64,000 nt of DNA from NCBI RefSeq assembly GCF_027579695.1, contig NC_083578.1, positions 248,001 through 312,000 of the forward strand, given 5' to 3'. The notes under the pieces are model-generated. The model was not told the DNA's origin, made no database searches, and saw only the letters and a list, made by a program, of their open reading frames with translations. Origin of the DNA: Neoarius graeffei (Eukaryota; Chordata; Actinopteri; Siluriformes; Ariidae). Below are positions 22,850 through 34,111 of the stretch, in pieces (position 1 is the stretch's first letter; every line of letters begins with the position of its first letter). The translations under genes were made by a program, and so were the position numbers.

Positions 22850-24170
22850 GATTGTACCCTGGGGAAGCCGTTCATCTCATATACAGACTCCCCAAGATTC
22901 ACAAGGAAGGAGCTCCACTCAGACCTATCATCAGCAGTATAAACTCTGTTACTTACAACATTGCCAAACACCTAGCCACCATCCTGGCTCCTCTCGTTGG
23001 GAATACGCCACATCACATCAAAAACTCCCAAGATTTTGCTACTAAAGTTGCAGACCTCAAACTAGACTCAGATGAAACCATGGTTTCCTACGACGTCACT
23101 TCTCTGTTCACCTGCATTCCCACCACAGAAGTTGTTGAATCTGTTAGAAAATGACTCCTTCAAGACAGCACCTTTTGGATAGAACGAACCTCACCACGGA
23201 CCAGATTTGCACCCTGCTTGACCTCTGCCTGACCACCACTTATTTCCAGTTTAATGAAAGTTTCTACAGACAGAAACATGGATGCGCCATGGGCTCACCG
23301 GTGTCCCCTATTGTGGCCAATCTTTACATGGAGGAAGTAGAACATAAAGCTTTGACCACTTTTTCAGGAGTTGCTCCCAGCAACTGGTTCAGATATGTGG
23401 ATGACACCTGGGGTAAAATCAAAACCCATGAGGTGGAAGCCTTCTCTAAGCACATCAATGCAGTGGATATTAACATCAACTTCACTCGGGAGGACATCAG
23501 TGGGAATAATCTAGTCTTCTTGGATTGTGATGTACACATTAGACAAGACAGAAGCCTGAGCATCGAGGTCTACCGGAAACCCACACACACAGACCAGTAC
23601 CTACTCTTTGACTCTCACCACCCACTGGAACACAAATTGGGGGTCATTAGGACCTTGCAACACAGGGCTCAGAACATTCCTACAATGATAGAGGGAAAAG
23701 AGAAGGAGCAGAATCACATCAAGAAAGCACTTCAGAACTGCGGGTATCCCAACTGGTCTTTCCTCAAGAGCAGAAAAAGGAACAGAATGGACAAGGAGGG
23801 TAACAGGAACAAATGCAAGAACATTGTCATTCCCTACATTTCTGGTCTATCTGAGAAACTCAGGAGGATCTTCTACAAACACAACATTCCGGTACATTTC
23901 AGACCCAGTAACACCCTGAAGCAGAAACTGGTCCACCCTAAGGACAGAATACCCAGACACAAACAGGACAACGTAGTGTATGCAATTCAGTGCAGTGAGG
24001 AATGCACAGACTCATATATTGGTGAAACAAAGCAACTGCTTCACAGGCGCATGGCTCAACACAGGAGAGCCAGTTCCTCAGGCCAGGACTCTGCTGTCTA
24101 TCTTCATCTTAACAACAAAGGACACTCATTTCAGGATTGCAACGTATGCATTTAAGCCAGAGATGATCGT
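22850..24170 (+). pseudogene. Penelope 1 RT and GIY-YIG nuclease
   Basis: RT motifs: APLRPIISSINSVTY, YDVTSLFTCIP, HGCAMGSPVSPIVANLYMEE and the catalytic RYVDDTW, then FLDCDVHI and EVYRKPTHTDQYL. Next come the linker HFRPSNTLKQKLVHPKD and the GIY-YIG-like nuclease (VVYAIQCSEECTDSYIGETKQLLHRRMAQHR). Relative to copy 2, one CGA is TGA (about 23152) and one T is missing near 24152, so the C-terminus is lost. Such proteins prime reverse transcription at nicked DNA or telomeric ends. Confidence 0.93.
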
Positions 24171-24531
24171 TGATATGAGCAAGGAGTTAAAGAAGCCATT
24201 TTTGTCAACCTGGAATGGCCATCACTGAACAGAGGTGGGGGTCTAAGACATAATTTATCAGCCACCTACAATGCAGTCCTTAGCACACTTCCCAGACAAC
24301 TGAATGCACACCAAAACCCAGCTGTTTTCAGTGACTCACAGGAGGACAGAGAGAATCAGCATTCCATTGATCACTCTAACGGGCAATCCATTGATCATCC
24401 TAACGACTCTCAAGGCCGTTCACAACCAGCCCCCAGTGACCCACACCAACAGGATGACTCAATGACTCCTTAGATGAGCTTTTCATCCATGAGAGGATAA
24501 ATACCTGATACTCCCTACCAGTCAGACAGAA

Positions 24532-24565
24532 CTGAAGAAGCCTTTCGGATGAGAGGTGAAACGTC
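24532..24565 (+). ncRNA. Hammerhead ribozyme-like core in Penelope 1
   Basis: CTGAAGA fits the CUGANGA box. GCCT (24540-24543) can pair with AGGT (24554-24557) as stem II. GAAA follows, then CGTC, whose ACGT palindrome gives a loopless stem III that could only form between two RNA copies. GAA/TTC beside the core gives a short stem I. Minimal hammerheads of this kind are known from Penelope-like elements. Activity is not shown. Confidence 0.62.
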
Positions 24566-24615
24566 TTCAAGAATCTTCAAGCAAGTCCAGTTGCTCTCTT
24601 TTACCACCCACAGTT

Positions 24616-25036
24616 TGAAAGGTAAGATGTATAAGACAGTAGTGAGACCAGCTATGATGTATGGATTGGAGACTGTACCCTTAATGAAGAGACAGGAGGC
24701 AAAGTTGGAGGTGGTGGAGTTGAGGATGTTAAGGTTTGCGATGGGAGTGACAAGGTTGGACAGGATAAGGAACGAGCACATCAGAGGGACAGCACATGTG
24801 GAGAGCTTGGGAATTAAGCTAAGAGAGATGAGACTGAGATGGTATGGGCACATCCTGAGAAGAGATGCAGAGCATGTTGGAAGGAGAATGTTGAGGATGG
24901 AGCTGCCAGGTGCACGAAAATGAGGAAGGCCAAAGAGGAGATACATGGATGTGGTGAGAGAGGACATGAAAGTGGCAGGTGTAGTAGAGAAGGATGCAGA
25001 AGACAGGGAGCAATGGAAATGAAAGATCCGCTGTGG
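24616..25036 (+). pseudogene. RTE reverse transcriptase, C-terminal part
   Basis: Resumes after Penelope copy 1 with KMYKTVVRPAMMYGLET, LRMLRFAMGVTRLDRIRNEHIRG and MRLRWYGHILRRDAEHVG, the conserved RTE C-terminus. A TGA after LPGARK is followed in frame by the usual RPKRRYMDVV tail. Confidence 0.9.
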
Positions 25037-25065
25037 TGACCCCTAATCGGGAGCAGCCAAAATAA

Positions 25066-25137
25066 TAATAATAATTGTTATGGCCTACAGCACAAAAAAC
25101 ATCTCAAAATATTAGAATATTTCATTTCACATTTGAC
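25066..25137 (+). mobile_element. Inner part of a Tc1 left inverted repeat
   Basis: TTATGGCCTACAGCAC then CATCTCAAAATATTAGAATATTTC corresponds to the inner part of the inverted repeat seen reversed at 42430-42500. It follows directly after the RTE tail and is cut by Penelope copy 2. Confidence 0.6.
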
Positions 25138-25410
25138 TGTGAAGATTCTCAGTCATCCAGGTCATAGTAAACTGTGGGTGGTAAAAGAATCTTCACAGAC
25201 ATGTTTCCACACACTTTGGGATGAGAACCCTTCGACTGGTGCGGGAGTATGAGAAAACTTCCAGAAAACTGGCAGACTACAGAAACCACCTGCGTTTCAA
25301 CCTAAGATGCTGACAATCCAACATTATCCCCACTAGCCTATGCCTGTATTCAACAGTCAAAGGACACAGAGCTGAAATAATCCTCCAGAAAGCCCAGGAG
25401 CAGCTTTTCA

Positions 25411-27565
25411 ATGAGAGTGAGACAAGGACATTTCACCATCGATGCTCTCCAGAACAAGACTGAACTGATGTTTGAAGAGTTGACAGTACTTCTTCCCAGT
25501 GAAGTTTTGGAACGAGTCTCTGAGTTCATTGAGAAGGCACAGATTTCACAACATACCAAAGGCAAGGAGCAACAGATGTGCAAATTTCAAACATTGCTGT
25601 CTAAAACCACCTCCTCCAGCAAGACAGAAGTGCTGACTTGGATGAAGGAATCTGCCCAGGCTACATAACTGGACATAGAAGAGAAATGGGTGAAGAACTT
25701 ATCCGACAGGGTACTCACCCAACCAGAGAAAGATGTTTTATCCAAGGGACTTATAACTTTGCAGTTTCACCAAAGTGGATGCCAGTGGTAGACCTCATCA
25801 CAGCCACAGAGTCAGCCATCAGAAACAACAACCTGACTAACATGGAGTCAGAACAACTTAGACTGAAGATATCAGCTGCTCTGTCCAGTGCGAAAGCACC
25901 CCCCTCCAACCTCACGAGCCAAGAAAGGAGGGCTCTTACATTGCTTCAAAGAGGCTAGAACATCACCATCCTTCCTGCTGACAAAGGGAGATGCACAGTT
26001 GTGCTAAACACAGCAGACTACCACTCAAAGATGACCAGTCTCCTCAGCGAAACAACCACCTATGAAACTTTGAGGCAGGACCCCACAAGTTTTTACAAAA
26101 AGAAAGTTGTTAGCTGCCTGCAACAACTAGAAAAGGACCATGCCATCAATCGATTTCTGTACTACAGATTGTACCCTGGGGAAGCCGTTCCTCTCATATA
26201 TGGACTCCTCAAGATTCACAAGGAAGGAGCTCCACTCAGACCTATCATCAGCAGTATAAACTCTGTCACCTATAACATTGCCAAACACCTAGCCACCATC
26301 CTGGCTCCTCTTGTTGGAAACACGCCACATCATGTCAAAAACTCCCAAGATTTTGCTACTAAAGTTGTAGACCTCAAACTAGACTCAGATGAAACCATGG
26401 TTTCCTATGATGTCACTTCTCTATTCACCTGCATTCCCACCACAGAAGCAGTCGAATCTGTTAGAAAACGACTCCTTCAAGACAGCACCTTACTGGATAG
26501 AACGAACCTCACCACGGACCAGATTTGCACCCTGCTTGACCTCTGCCTGACCACCACCTATTTCCAGTTTAATGAAAGTTTCTACAGACAGAAGCATGGA
26601 TGCGCCATGGGCTCACTGGTGTCTCCTATTGTGGCTAATCTATACATGGAGAAAGTGGAACATAAAGCTTTGACCACTTTTTCAGGAGTTGCTCCCAGCA
26701 ACTGGTTCAGATATGTGGATGACACCTGGGGTAAAATCAAAACCCATGAGGTGGAAGCCTTCTCTAAGCACATCAATGCAATGGATATCAACGTCAATTT
26801 CACTCGGGAGGACGTCAGTGGGAATAATCTAGCCTTCTTGGATTGTGATGTACACATTAGACAAGACAGAAACCTTAGCATCGAGGTCTACCGGAAACCC
26901 ACACACAGACCAGTACCTACTCTTCGACTCACACCACCCACTGGAACACAAATTGGGGGTCATTAGGCCCTTGCAACACAGGACTCAGAACATTCCTACA
27001 ATGGTAGAGGAAAAAGAGAAGGGGCAGAATCACATCAAGAAAGCACTTCAGAACTGCACGTATCCCAACTGGGCTTTCTTCAAGAGCAGAAAAAGGAACA
27101 GAATGGACAAGGAGGATAACAGGAACAAACGCAAGAACATTGTCATTCCCTACATTTCTGGTCTATCTGAGAAACTCAGGATGGATCTTCTACAAACACA
27201 ACATTCCGGTACATTTCAGACCCAGTAACACCCTGAAGCAGAAACTGGTCCACCCTAAGGACAGAATAGCCAGACACAAACAGGACAACATAGTGTATGC
27301 AATTCAGTGCAGTGAGGAATGCACAGAGTCATATATTGGGGAAACAAAACAACCACTTCACAGGCGCATGGCTCAACACAGGAGAGCCAGTTCCTCAGGC
27401 CAGGACTCTGCTGTCTATCTTCATCTTAACAACAAAGGACACTCATTTCAGGATTGCAACGTATGCATTTTAGCCAGAGATGATCGTTGGTATGAGCGAG
27501 GAGTTAAAGAAGCCATTTTTGTCAACCTGGAATGGCCATCACTGAACAGAGGTGGGGGTCTATGA
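25411..27565 (+). pseudogene. Penelope 2 RT and GIY-YIG nuclease
   Basis: The N-terminal region (FEELTVLLPSEVLERVSEF; FAVSPKWMPVVDLITATES) is split by frame changes near 25660 and 25745 and by a TAG at 25957. The RT frame 26001-26905 is intact, with YDVTSLFTCIP, GCAMGSLVSPIVANLYME and RYVDDTW. A 2-base loss in the CA run after YRKPTH (about 26907) and a 1-base gain near 27180 shift the frame before the linker and the GIY-YIG domain (VYAIQCSEECTESYIGETKQPLHRR), which here runs to a natural end (LEWPSLNRGGGL). Confidence 0.93.
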
Positions 27566-27824
27566 CATCATTTATCAGCCACCTACAATGCAGTCCTTGG
27601 CACACTTCCCAGACAACTGAATGCACACCAAAACCCAGCTGTTTTCAGTGACTCACAGGAGGACAGAGAGAACCAACAATCCATTGATCACCCCAATGAC
27701 ACTCTAGGCCATTCACACCCAGCCCCCAGTGACCCACACCAACAGGATGACTCAACGACACCTTAGGATTGCTTTTCATCCATGAGAGGATAAATACCTG
27801 ATACTCCCTATTAGTCAGACAGAA

Positions 27825-27858
27825 CTGAAGAAGCCTTTCGGATGAGAGGTGAAATGTC
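27825..27858 (+). ncRNA. Hammerhead ribozyme-like core in Penelope 2
   Basis: Same layout as at 24532: CTGAAGA, GCCT/AGGT stem, GAAA. The following bases are TGTC instead of CGTC, so the ACGT palindrome is lost, a likely CpG transition. Expected to be weaker or inactive. Confidence 0.5.
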
Positions 27859-27905
27859 TTCAAGAAGCTTCAAGCAAGTCCAGTTGCTCTCTTTTACCAC
27901 CCACA

Positions 27906-28195
27906 ATTTCAAGTTTGAGTAAAATAGTACAAATACCATGTATCTCTCAGTCTAGATCAGTGCATGAAACCACAATCATGGGGAAGACTGCTGACTAGAC
28001 AATTGTCCAGAAGACGATCATTGACACCCTCCACAAATAGGGTAAGACACAGAAGGTCTTTGCTGAAAAGGCTGGCTGGAAAAGGTGCACAAGCAACAGG
28101 GATGACCGCATCCTTGAGATGATTGTCAAGAAATGTTGGTTCAAGAATTTGGGAGAGCTTCACAAGGAGTGGACTGAGGCTGCTGTCAGGGCATC
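27906..28195 (+). pseudogene. Tc1-family transposase, N-terminal part (broken)
   Basis: Leader TCAAGTTTGAGTAAAATAG, then CATGGGGAAGACTGCTGACT, CCAGAAGACGATCATTGACA and GCACAAGCAACAGGGATGAC, a known fish Tc1 transposase 5' region, with internal deletions. It ends at GGGCATCAAG, where the L2 3' end begins. The C-terminal half of the same family starts near 41640. Confidence 0.75.
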
Positions 28196-28700
28196 AAGTC
28201 AAGTTTATTTTTATAGTGCTTTTAACAATAGATGTTGTCACAAAGCAGCTTTACAGAATTTTAATGATTTTAAACATGAGCTAATTTTATCCCTAATCTA
28301 TCCCCAATGAGCAAGCCTGTGGCAACAGTGGCAAGGAAAAACTCCCTCAGATGAAATGAAGAAGAAACCTTGAGAGGAACCAGACTCAAAAGCGAACCCA
28401 TCCTTATTTGGGTGATAACAGACAATGTGATTATAACATTTTTAACAGTTTTAGCATGAAGTCTGTTTTGTTGATGTTATAAACTCTTCATTGATGGAAA
28501 CTTGAGTGCAAAGCTGTTCATGACAACTGCACTCCTAAAGTTAGCAAGTCAGCTGTAGTCCTCAGCTATAAAAGCATTACTGTAAGTGTCCAGAGCATCT
28601 TCCAAGTGTGACTTTCAACTGTCCATATGGGGCCATCCTCCACAAGAGCAATATGATGAGACTCCAGCCAGACATACTGTAGGACATCAGGATGGATCAG

Positions 28701-29605
28701 CAGGGCTGCGTTAACCCTTGCCGAGGCTCTGGGCAGACACCCTCCCAAGGCCCTACCCCCGCCTGTTGTCAACTGCGCTCAGCAAATTCACCCCCTCAGA
28801 CATGCCTGTCCAACTAGACACAGAAACTTAAATAATGACAGTGGCACAATTAGAAATACTATTGAACAATAAAATTTTATATCCATCAACACCTATTTAA
28901 TCGAGAAAAAGCAATGGTGAAATAGGCAATTGCATGGTGAAAAAATCCATCAGACATCACGGTTAACAAGTCTGGTTAACTAAAGTTTAGCCTCAAGAAG
29001 CCTTTGAATGAGTGAGTCAATGAACAACGTCAAGAACATAACCTCGGCCTACAGCAGTTTCTTTAGTATTCAGAACAAGAACATTCATTTGATATATAAC
29101 CATTCGTTTTCATTTTGGAATCCAGGTGACTTTTAACTTGTGAAAACAAAGAGCGATAACAAAGAAAGAAAAATATCTTGCTTCTCAGAAATAAATCTCA
29201 AAATGTTAGGCTATGTGAAACATTTCATCCTTTCACACACGTAATGTCCCAAACAGCAGTGGCACACAGCTTTGCGCATTCAGTTTGACAGCCATGGGTC
29301 AACTTACAAGGGCACTTTCCTACTTTTCTGGAAAGCAAAGTCATTAATTAAATCATTGAACTCAAGCTGACATAGCGTGTGAAGACATGGTGGACAGTGA
29401 TCATATTGACAATGACGGGTGATTTATGCGACGGGAGAAGGTGGGCTTCCTTACGGGTGGTGAAATGCATCAAAAATGTTATCAATATGATCAAAACTTC
29501 TGAAAATATTGTTTCATATTTTCCGATCTCGCTACCTCCGAGGCCCCCTAGTGGCCGAGGCCCTGGGCAGCTGCACATGAAGCCCATTAGGATAACGCGT
29601 CCTTG
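28701..29605. mobile_element. hAT non-autonomous element in L2 3' UTR
   Basis: Ends CAGGGCTGCGTTAACCC and, inverted, CAAGGACGCGTTATCC. Perfect 8-bp TSD TGGATCAG (28693-28700, 29606-29613). GCCGAGGC and CTGGGCAG words occur near both ends in inverted arrangement. No transposase is visible. Confidence 0.85.
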
Positions 29606-30007
29606 TGGATCAGGCAGGTCCAAGGAGCAGAAGAGTTCAGCATCTCGATCTCAGGATTGACATGTAACTCAGAGGGACAGATGAGAGTGAGAGAGAGAGA
29701 GAGACAGAGAAAACAGATTGTTAAGTATGCCCAATGTCACCTGATGAGTAGGAACAGTATACATTTTGTGCTGAGTGTAAGCAGAGACTCCGGCAAAACT
29801 AACTATGACATCTTAACTAAAAGGGGAGAGGTAGAAGGTAACACAGACATGAAGGAGCCCCAGGACATAAAGCAGCAGCCACTACACCGTCAACAAACTC
29901 GAGTGAGCAAGAGAGTGGGGGACTGACAGCATCCATACATCCCAGTTTGCCAAAAGACTCTATGCCTGAGGACCCTCCAGATCTACTCCTTTACCTCATA
30001 AAAACTA

Positions 30008-31975
30008 TTAACAAAAGGCTTGAATAAACAGATATGTTTTCAGCCTAGACTTAAACACTGAGGTTGTCTGATTCCCAAATACTACTTGGAAGGCTGTTCC
30101 ATAACTATGGGGCTTTGTAAGAAAAGGCTCCGCCCCTGATGTAGCCTTCACTATACGAGGTACCAGCAGATAGCCTGCATCCTTTGATCTAAGTAGGCGT
30201 GGCAGGTCATAAAGGACCAGAAGTTCACTCAGGTACTGTGGTGCGAGACCATTCAGTGGATTAAAGGTCAATAGTAGTATTTTATAAACAATACAAAATT
30301 TGCCAATGCAGTGTGGATAAGACAGGGGTGATGGGGTCATATTTTCTAGTTCTAGTAAGGACTCTTGCTGCTGCATTTTGAACTGACTGGAGCTTGTTTA
30401 TGCACTTATTGGAACATCCAGACAGTAAGGCATTACAATAATCCAACCTGGAGGTAACAAAAGAATGAACAAGTTTTTCTGCATCATGTAGTGACATTAA
30501 ATTTCTTATCTTAGCAATATTTCTGAGATGAAAGAAAGCTATCCGGGTGATGTTATCAATGTGAGTTTCGAATGAAAGACTGGGGTCAATAATCACTCCG
30601 AGATCTTTTACTGCTGCATGTGAAGAAACAGAAAGGCCATCCAGAGTTACTGTGTAATCAGAAAACCTACTTCTAGCTGCATGTGGTCCAAGTACAAGTA
30701 CTTCAGTCTTGTCAGAGTTAAGCAGAAGGAAGTTAATAAGCATCCAGTGTCTCATGTCCTTTACACATTCCTCAATTCTATTAAGATGGTGTCTCTCATC
30801 TGGTTTTGCAGAAACATACAACTGTGTGTAATCAGCATAACAGTGGAAATTAATACCATGCTTACGAATAATATCACCCAGAGGGAACATATATAAAGAA
30901 AAAAAGCAGTGGGCCTAAGACAGAACCTTGTGGAACACCAAACTTTACCTCAGTATGTCTAGAAAAATCACCATTTACATCAACTTACTGATAGTGATCA
31001 GTTAAATAAGAGCTGAGCCAGGAGAGGGCCGTTCCCTTAACTCCCACAACATTTTCTAGTCTATCCAGAAGAATGGAATGATCAGTGCTATCAAATGCTG
31101 CACTAAGGTCAAGCAACACAAGCAGCGAGACACAGCCCTGATCAGACGCCAACAGTAGGTCATTTACTACTTTAACCAGTGCTGTCTCAGTGCTATGATG
31201 ATGTCTAAATCCTGACTGATACATTTCATGGATGTGATTCCAATGTACAGTAAATATGATCATAACTGCTGTGCCACAGCTTTCTCAAGGATCTGGGAGA
31301 TAAAGGGGAGGTTTGATATTGACCAATAATTGGACAGCTGACAGGGATCAAGGTCAGGTTTTTTAATCAGGGGTTTGATAACTGCTAGTTTAAAGAATTT
31401 GGGTACATAGCCAATCACAAGAGAAGAATTTATTATTTTTAGAAGTGGTTCAATTACTTCAGGTATTATCTGTTTGAATAGATGTGTAGGTAAGAAATCT
31501 AGTACACAACTTCAGGATTTTGATGTGGAGATTAATTAAAGTAGTTCGATTTCTCTTAGGGGAGTAAAACATTCTAATTGCTAATCTGATACAGTTATAT
31601 TGTTAACTACAGGGTTACTTAAATTATCACTTCAGTTGTTTGACCTTAAATTGCTTGTTTGAACTTTTTGTCGGATATTTTTGATTTTGTCAATGAAAAA
31701 ATTCATGAAGTCGTTGCTACTACATACTGCAGATGTGCATGTGTCTATAGTGGACTTATTCCTGGTTAATTTTGCTACAGTATTAAATAGGAATCTACAA
31801 TTATTTTTGTTATCTTCTATTAGGGAGGAGAGATATGTTGATCTAGCAGCACTAAGAGCTTTTCTATACTTCAGGAAGCTCTCCTTCCAAGCTAATTTGA
31901 ATGCTACCAATTTTGTTTGATGCCATTTGCATTCCAATTTTCTAGTGGTCTATTTTAAAATGCGAGTGTCAACAT
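30008..31975 (-). pseudogene. L2 ORF2 reverse transcriptase (decayed)
   Basis: Running from high to low: the linker region (KWHQTKLVAFKLAWKESFLKY, SSLIEDNKNNCRFLFNTVAK), RT pieces ([38 protein letters not shown]), the RT active-site block reading [11 protein letters not shown], where the second catalytic aspartate of YADD is Y, then [35 protein letters not shown] and the C-terminus ending LFIQAFC. Several frame changes (near 30290, 30900, 31270 and 31630) break it. Confidence 0.9.
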
Positions 31976-32609
31976 TATACCAGGGTGCCAGTGGCAGCTG
32001 GTAGTCTTTCAAACAGGGGAGGCTGGTCGGTTATGATATTTCCAGATTTTAAAAGAAAAAAGAAAAAACACATCAATTTTGCCCATACTCTTGCCTCTGA
32101 TCTGGTTGATTGTTGGCAGGGTCACAAACTGTGAAATAACAGGTTCTTTTGGCCCATTAGCCTACTGTCCAATATACATGATGGTGGTGTTGGGGGGGGT
32201 ATATTTTAACATTTTATATTTTAAAATTGTGGCATGTTGTTTAAAAATTGATCATTATTGAAAGCAGCTCTTTGTCAGGAACCTCAGCAGTAACAGCAGA
32301 GTGTTCTGGAATAGGCACAAGCACTGACCTTGGGGAGCCAAACATAGAGCTGGGTGCCACACATTTCATTCAATGACACTTTCCCTATATTTTACTTATT
32401 TTGACTGAGAAATGTTTTATTGACAATTTTGATAACCCTTCACTTTTAATCCAGGTCTGTAGTGTGAAATGTTCTCGGCTGTGTTTTTGTTTAAAAATGT
32501 TTTCCAAATTGTAGCTGTGTTTAATTCATATCCAGAGAAATATATATTCCAATATAATATACTCAGCATAAACATTTTAAATAGATTCTATATTTTTGGT
32601 CCATCCATG

Positions 32610-32999
32610 GGGGCGGCACGGTGGTGTAGTGGTTAGCGCTGTCGCCTCACAGCAAGAAGGTCCTGGGTTCGAGCCACGGGGCCGGCGAGGGCCTTTCTGT
32701 GTGGAGTTTGCATGTTCTCCCCGTGTCCGCGTGGGTTTCCTCCGGGTGCTCCAGTTTCCCCCACAGTCCAAAGACATGCAGGTTAGGTTAACTGGTGACT
32801 CTAAATTGACCGTAGGTGTGAATGTGAGTGTGAATGGTTGTCTGTGTCTATGTGTCAGCCCTGTGATGACCTGGCGACTTGTCCAGGGTGTACCCCGCCT
32901 TTCGCCCGTAGTCAGCTGGGGTGGGCTCCAGCTTGCCTGCGACCCTGTAGAAGGATAAAGCGGCTAGAGATAATGAGATGAGATGAGATGAGATGAGAT
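32610..32999 (+). mobile_element. tRNA-derived SINE, full length
   Basis: Complete head (GGCGGCACGGTGGTGTAGTG) and (TGAGA)n tail. 12-bp TSD GGTCCATCCATG (32598-32609, 33000-33011). Confidence 0.96.
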
Positions 33000-33592
33000 G
33001 GTCCATCCATGACATATTACTAAAGTAGCCTATTTACTGTTGTTGATGTAGGTCACTTGCTGTTAGCCAATTCACTTTCTCGTACCAGGAGAGCTGAAAG
33101 GAACGAGTATTATTCCCTACCTTTTTCACCAAGTCAATTTGAGGCATTGGTCTACCCTGCTCTTTAATTTTAATTTTTTCCTCAAAAGGAAGACTGGCAA
33201 ATGGCTTTGCCAAAATTAAATCAGCAATGCTTGGCATCTGTGCGCAGCTTTCTTGCTAGCTGACTAGCCCCCTCAAGTTCAAGTTCAGTCACTCAAATAT
33301 ACGAAATGTCTGGAACTAAGATAGCAAACTTGACAACACTATATTTACACTTTATTTACAATGAAAATATATACAAACTAAAAAAGCTGGTAGAAACCGT
33401 ATGTAATGAATGAAATCGAAATGTAAGCTGATCTCTTACAATACACCACAGCACTTGTGAATCCGTATGGGACTGAACTGAAATTCACAGCTGCCTGTCT
33501 ATAGTTGAAACGAGCTGTCAATCAAAGAAAATATCCGGCCGCTTTCACCAATCACCAGTCTCCTCGCGGAAACTGCCATGTCCCTCCCACTG

Positions 33593-33816
33593 TGAGGCTG
33601 GGAGTCCGTGGGGTGGGCGTTTTCGCAGTATTTGTCCAATAACCGTCTTGCATTTTCAGATTGACAAGCACATAGCTCCCAAATGCCATTGAAGTCCACT
33701 GAGGCTGGGAGTCCGTGGGGCGGGCATTTTCACAGTATTTGTCCAATAACCATCTTGCATTTTGAGATTGACAAGTGCATAGCTCCCAAATGCCATTGAA
33801 GTCCACTGAGGCTGGG
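33593..33816. repeat. Tandem duplication, 107-bp unit
   Basis: TGAGGCTGGGAGTCCGTGGG starts at 33593 and again at 33700, with a partial third start at 33807. The units differ at a few positions (for example GGGGTGGGCG against GGGGCGGGCA). Confidence 0.9.
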
Positions 33817-34111
33817 CTGCATCGCACTGTCATGAGGGGGAAAAACTCATGCACACATTAGGCGAACTGGGGAAAGTTATAACGGAATGATTTCGCACTG
33901 TAGTTGGGTTGAGCACATATATTTCTATGATTCTGGATCTGAAATAGCAATGTTATAAGGTCGGCTATAACATAAGCCTAGCACAATTCATCCTACACGA
34001 TGTTCATCATTTTTAGAGGAGGCTGAGCCTCCCTCGTTGTCTTAGAGCAATCGCCCGTGCAGGGTGCTAATTTTTTTTCTCTCTGATCATTTTCCTTTTA
34101 AGTGGAGCTAC

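Larger units (their letters stand above)
22551..24615 (+). mobile_element. Penelope-like element 1
   Basis: Inserted in the RTE LINE with a 14-bp duplication TGAAAGGTAAGATG (22537-22550, 24616-24629). It encodes a Penelope-type RT and a GIY-YIG endonuclease. The left 200 bp are inverted copies of its own 3' end and RT core. The 3' end carries a hammerhead-like core. The 5' coding part is truncated relative to copy 2. Confidence 0.93.
21541..25065 (+). mobile_element. RTE-type LINE, split by Penelope copy 1
   Basis: Coding pieces at 21541-22550 and 24616-25036. It ends GATCCGCTGTGGTGACCCC, a short unique piece and (ATA)n, typical of RTE elements in fish. The 5' end with the endonuclease is missing. 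The interruption at 22551-24615 is bounded by the duplicated target TGAAAGGTAAGATG. Confidence 0.88.
25138..27905 (+). mobile_element. Penelope-like element 2
   Basis: Left end GAAGATTCTCAGTCATCCAG (as in copy 1) and right end CTCTCTTTTACCACCCACA. More complete at the 5' end than copy 1, keeping the N-terminal coding region. Inserted in Tc1-family sequence; the flanks TTTCACATTTG and TTTCAAGTTTG suggest only a short or decayed TSD. Confidence 0.9.
31989..34059. mobile_element. hAT-like element in L2 ORF2
   Basis: Perfect 8-bp flanking repeat CAGGGTGC (31981-31988, 34060-34067). Ends CAGTGGCAGCTGG and, inverted, CACGGGCGATTGC are weakly similar, and GAGGCT blocks follow inside both ends. LINE sequence continues across the insertion. 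It holds a SINE and a tandem duplication, and no transposase frame. Confidence 0.75.
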
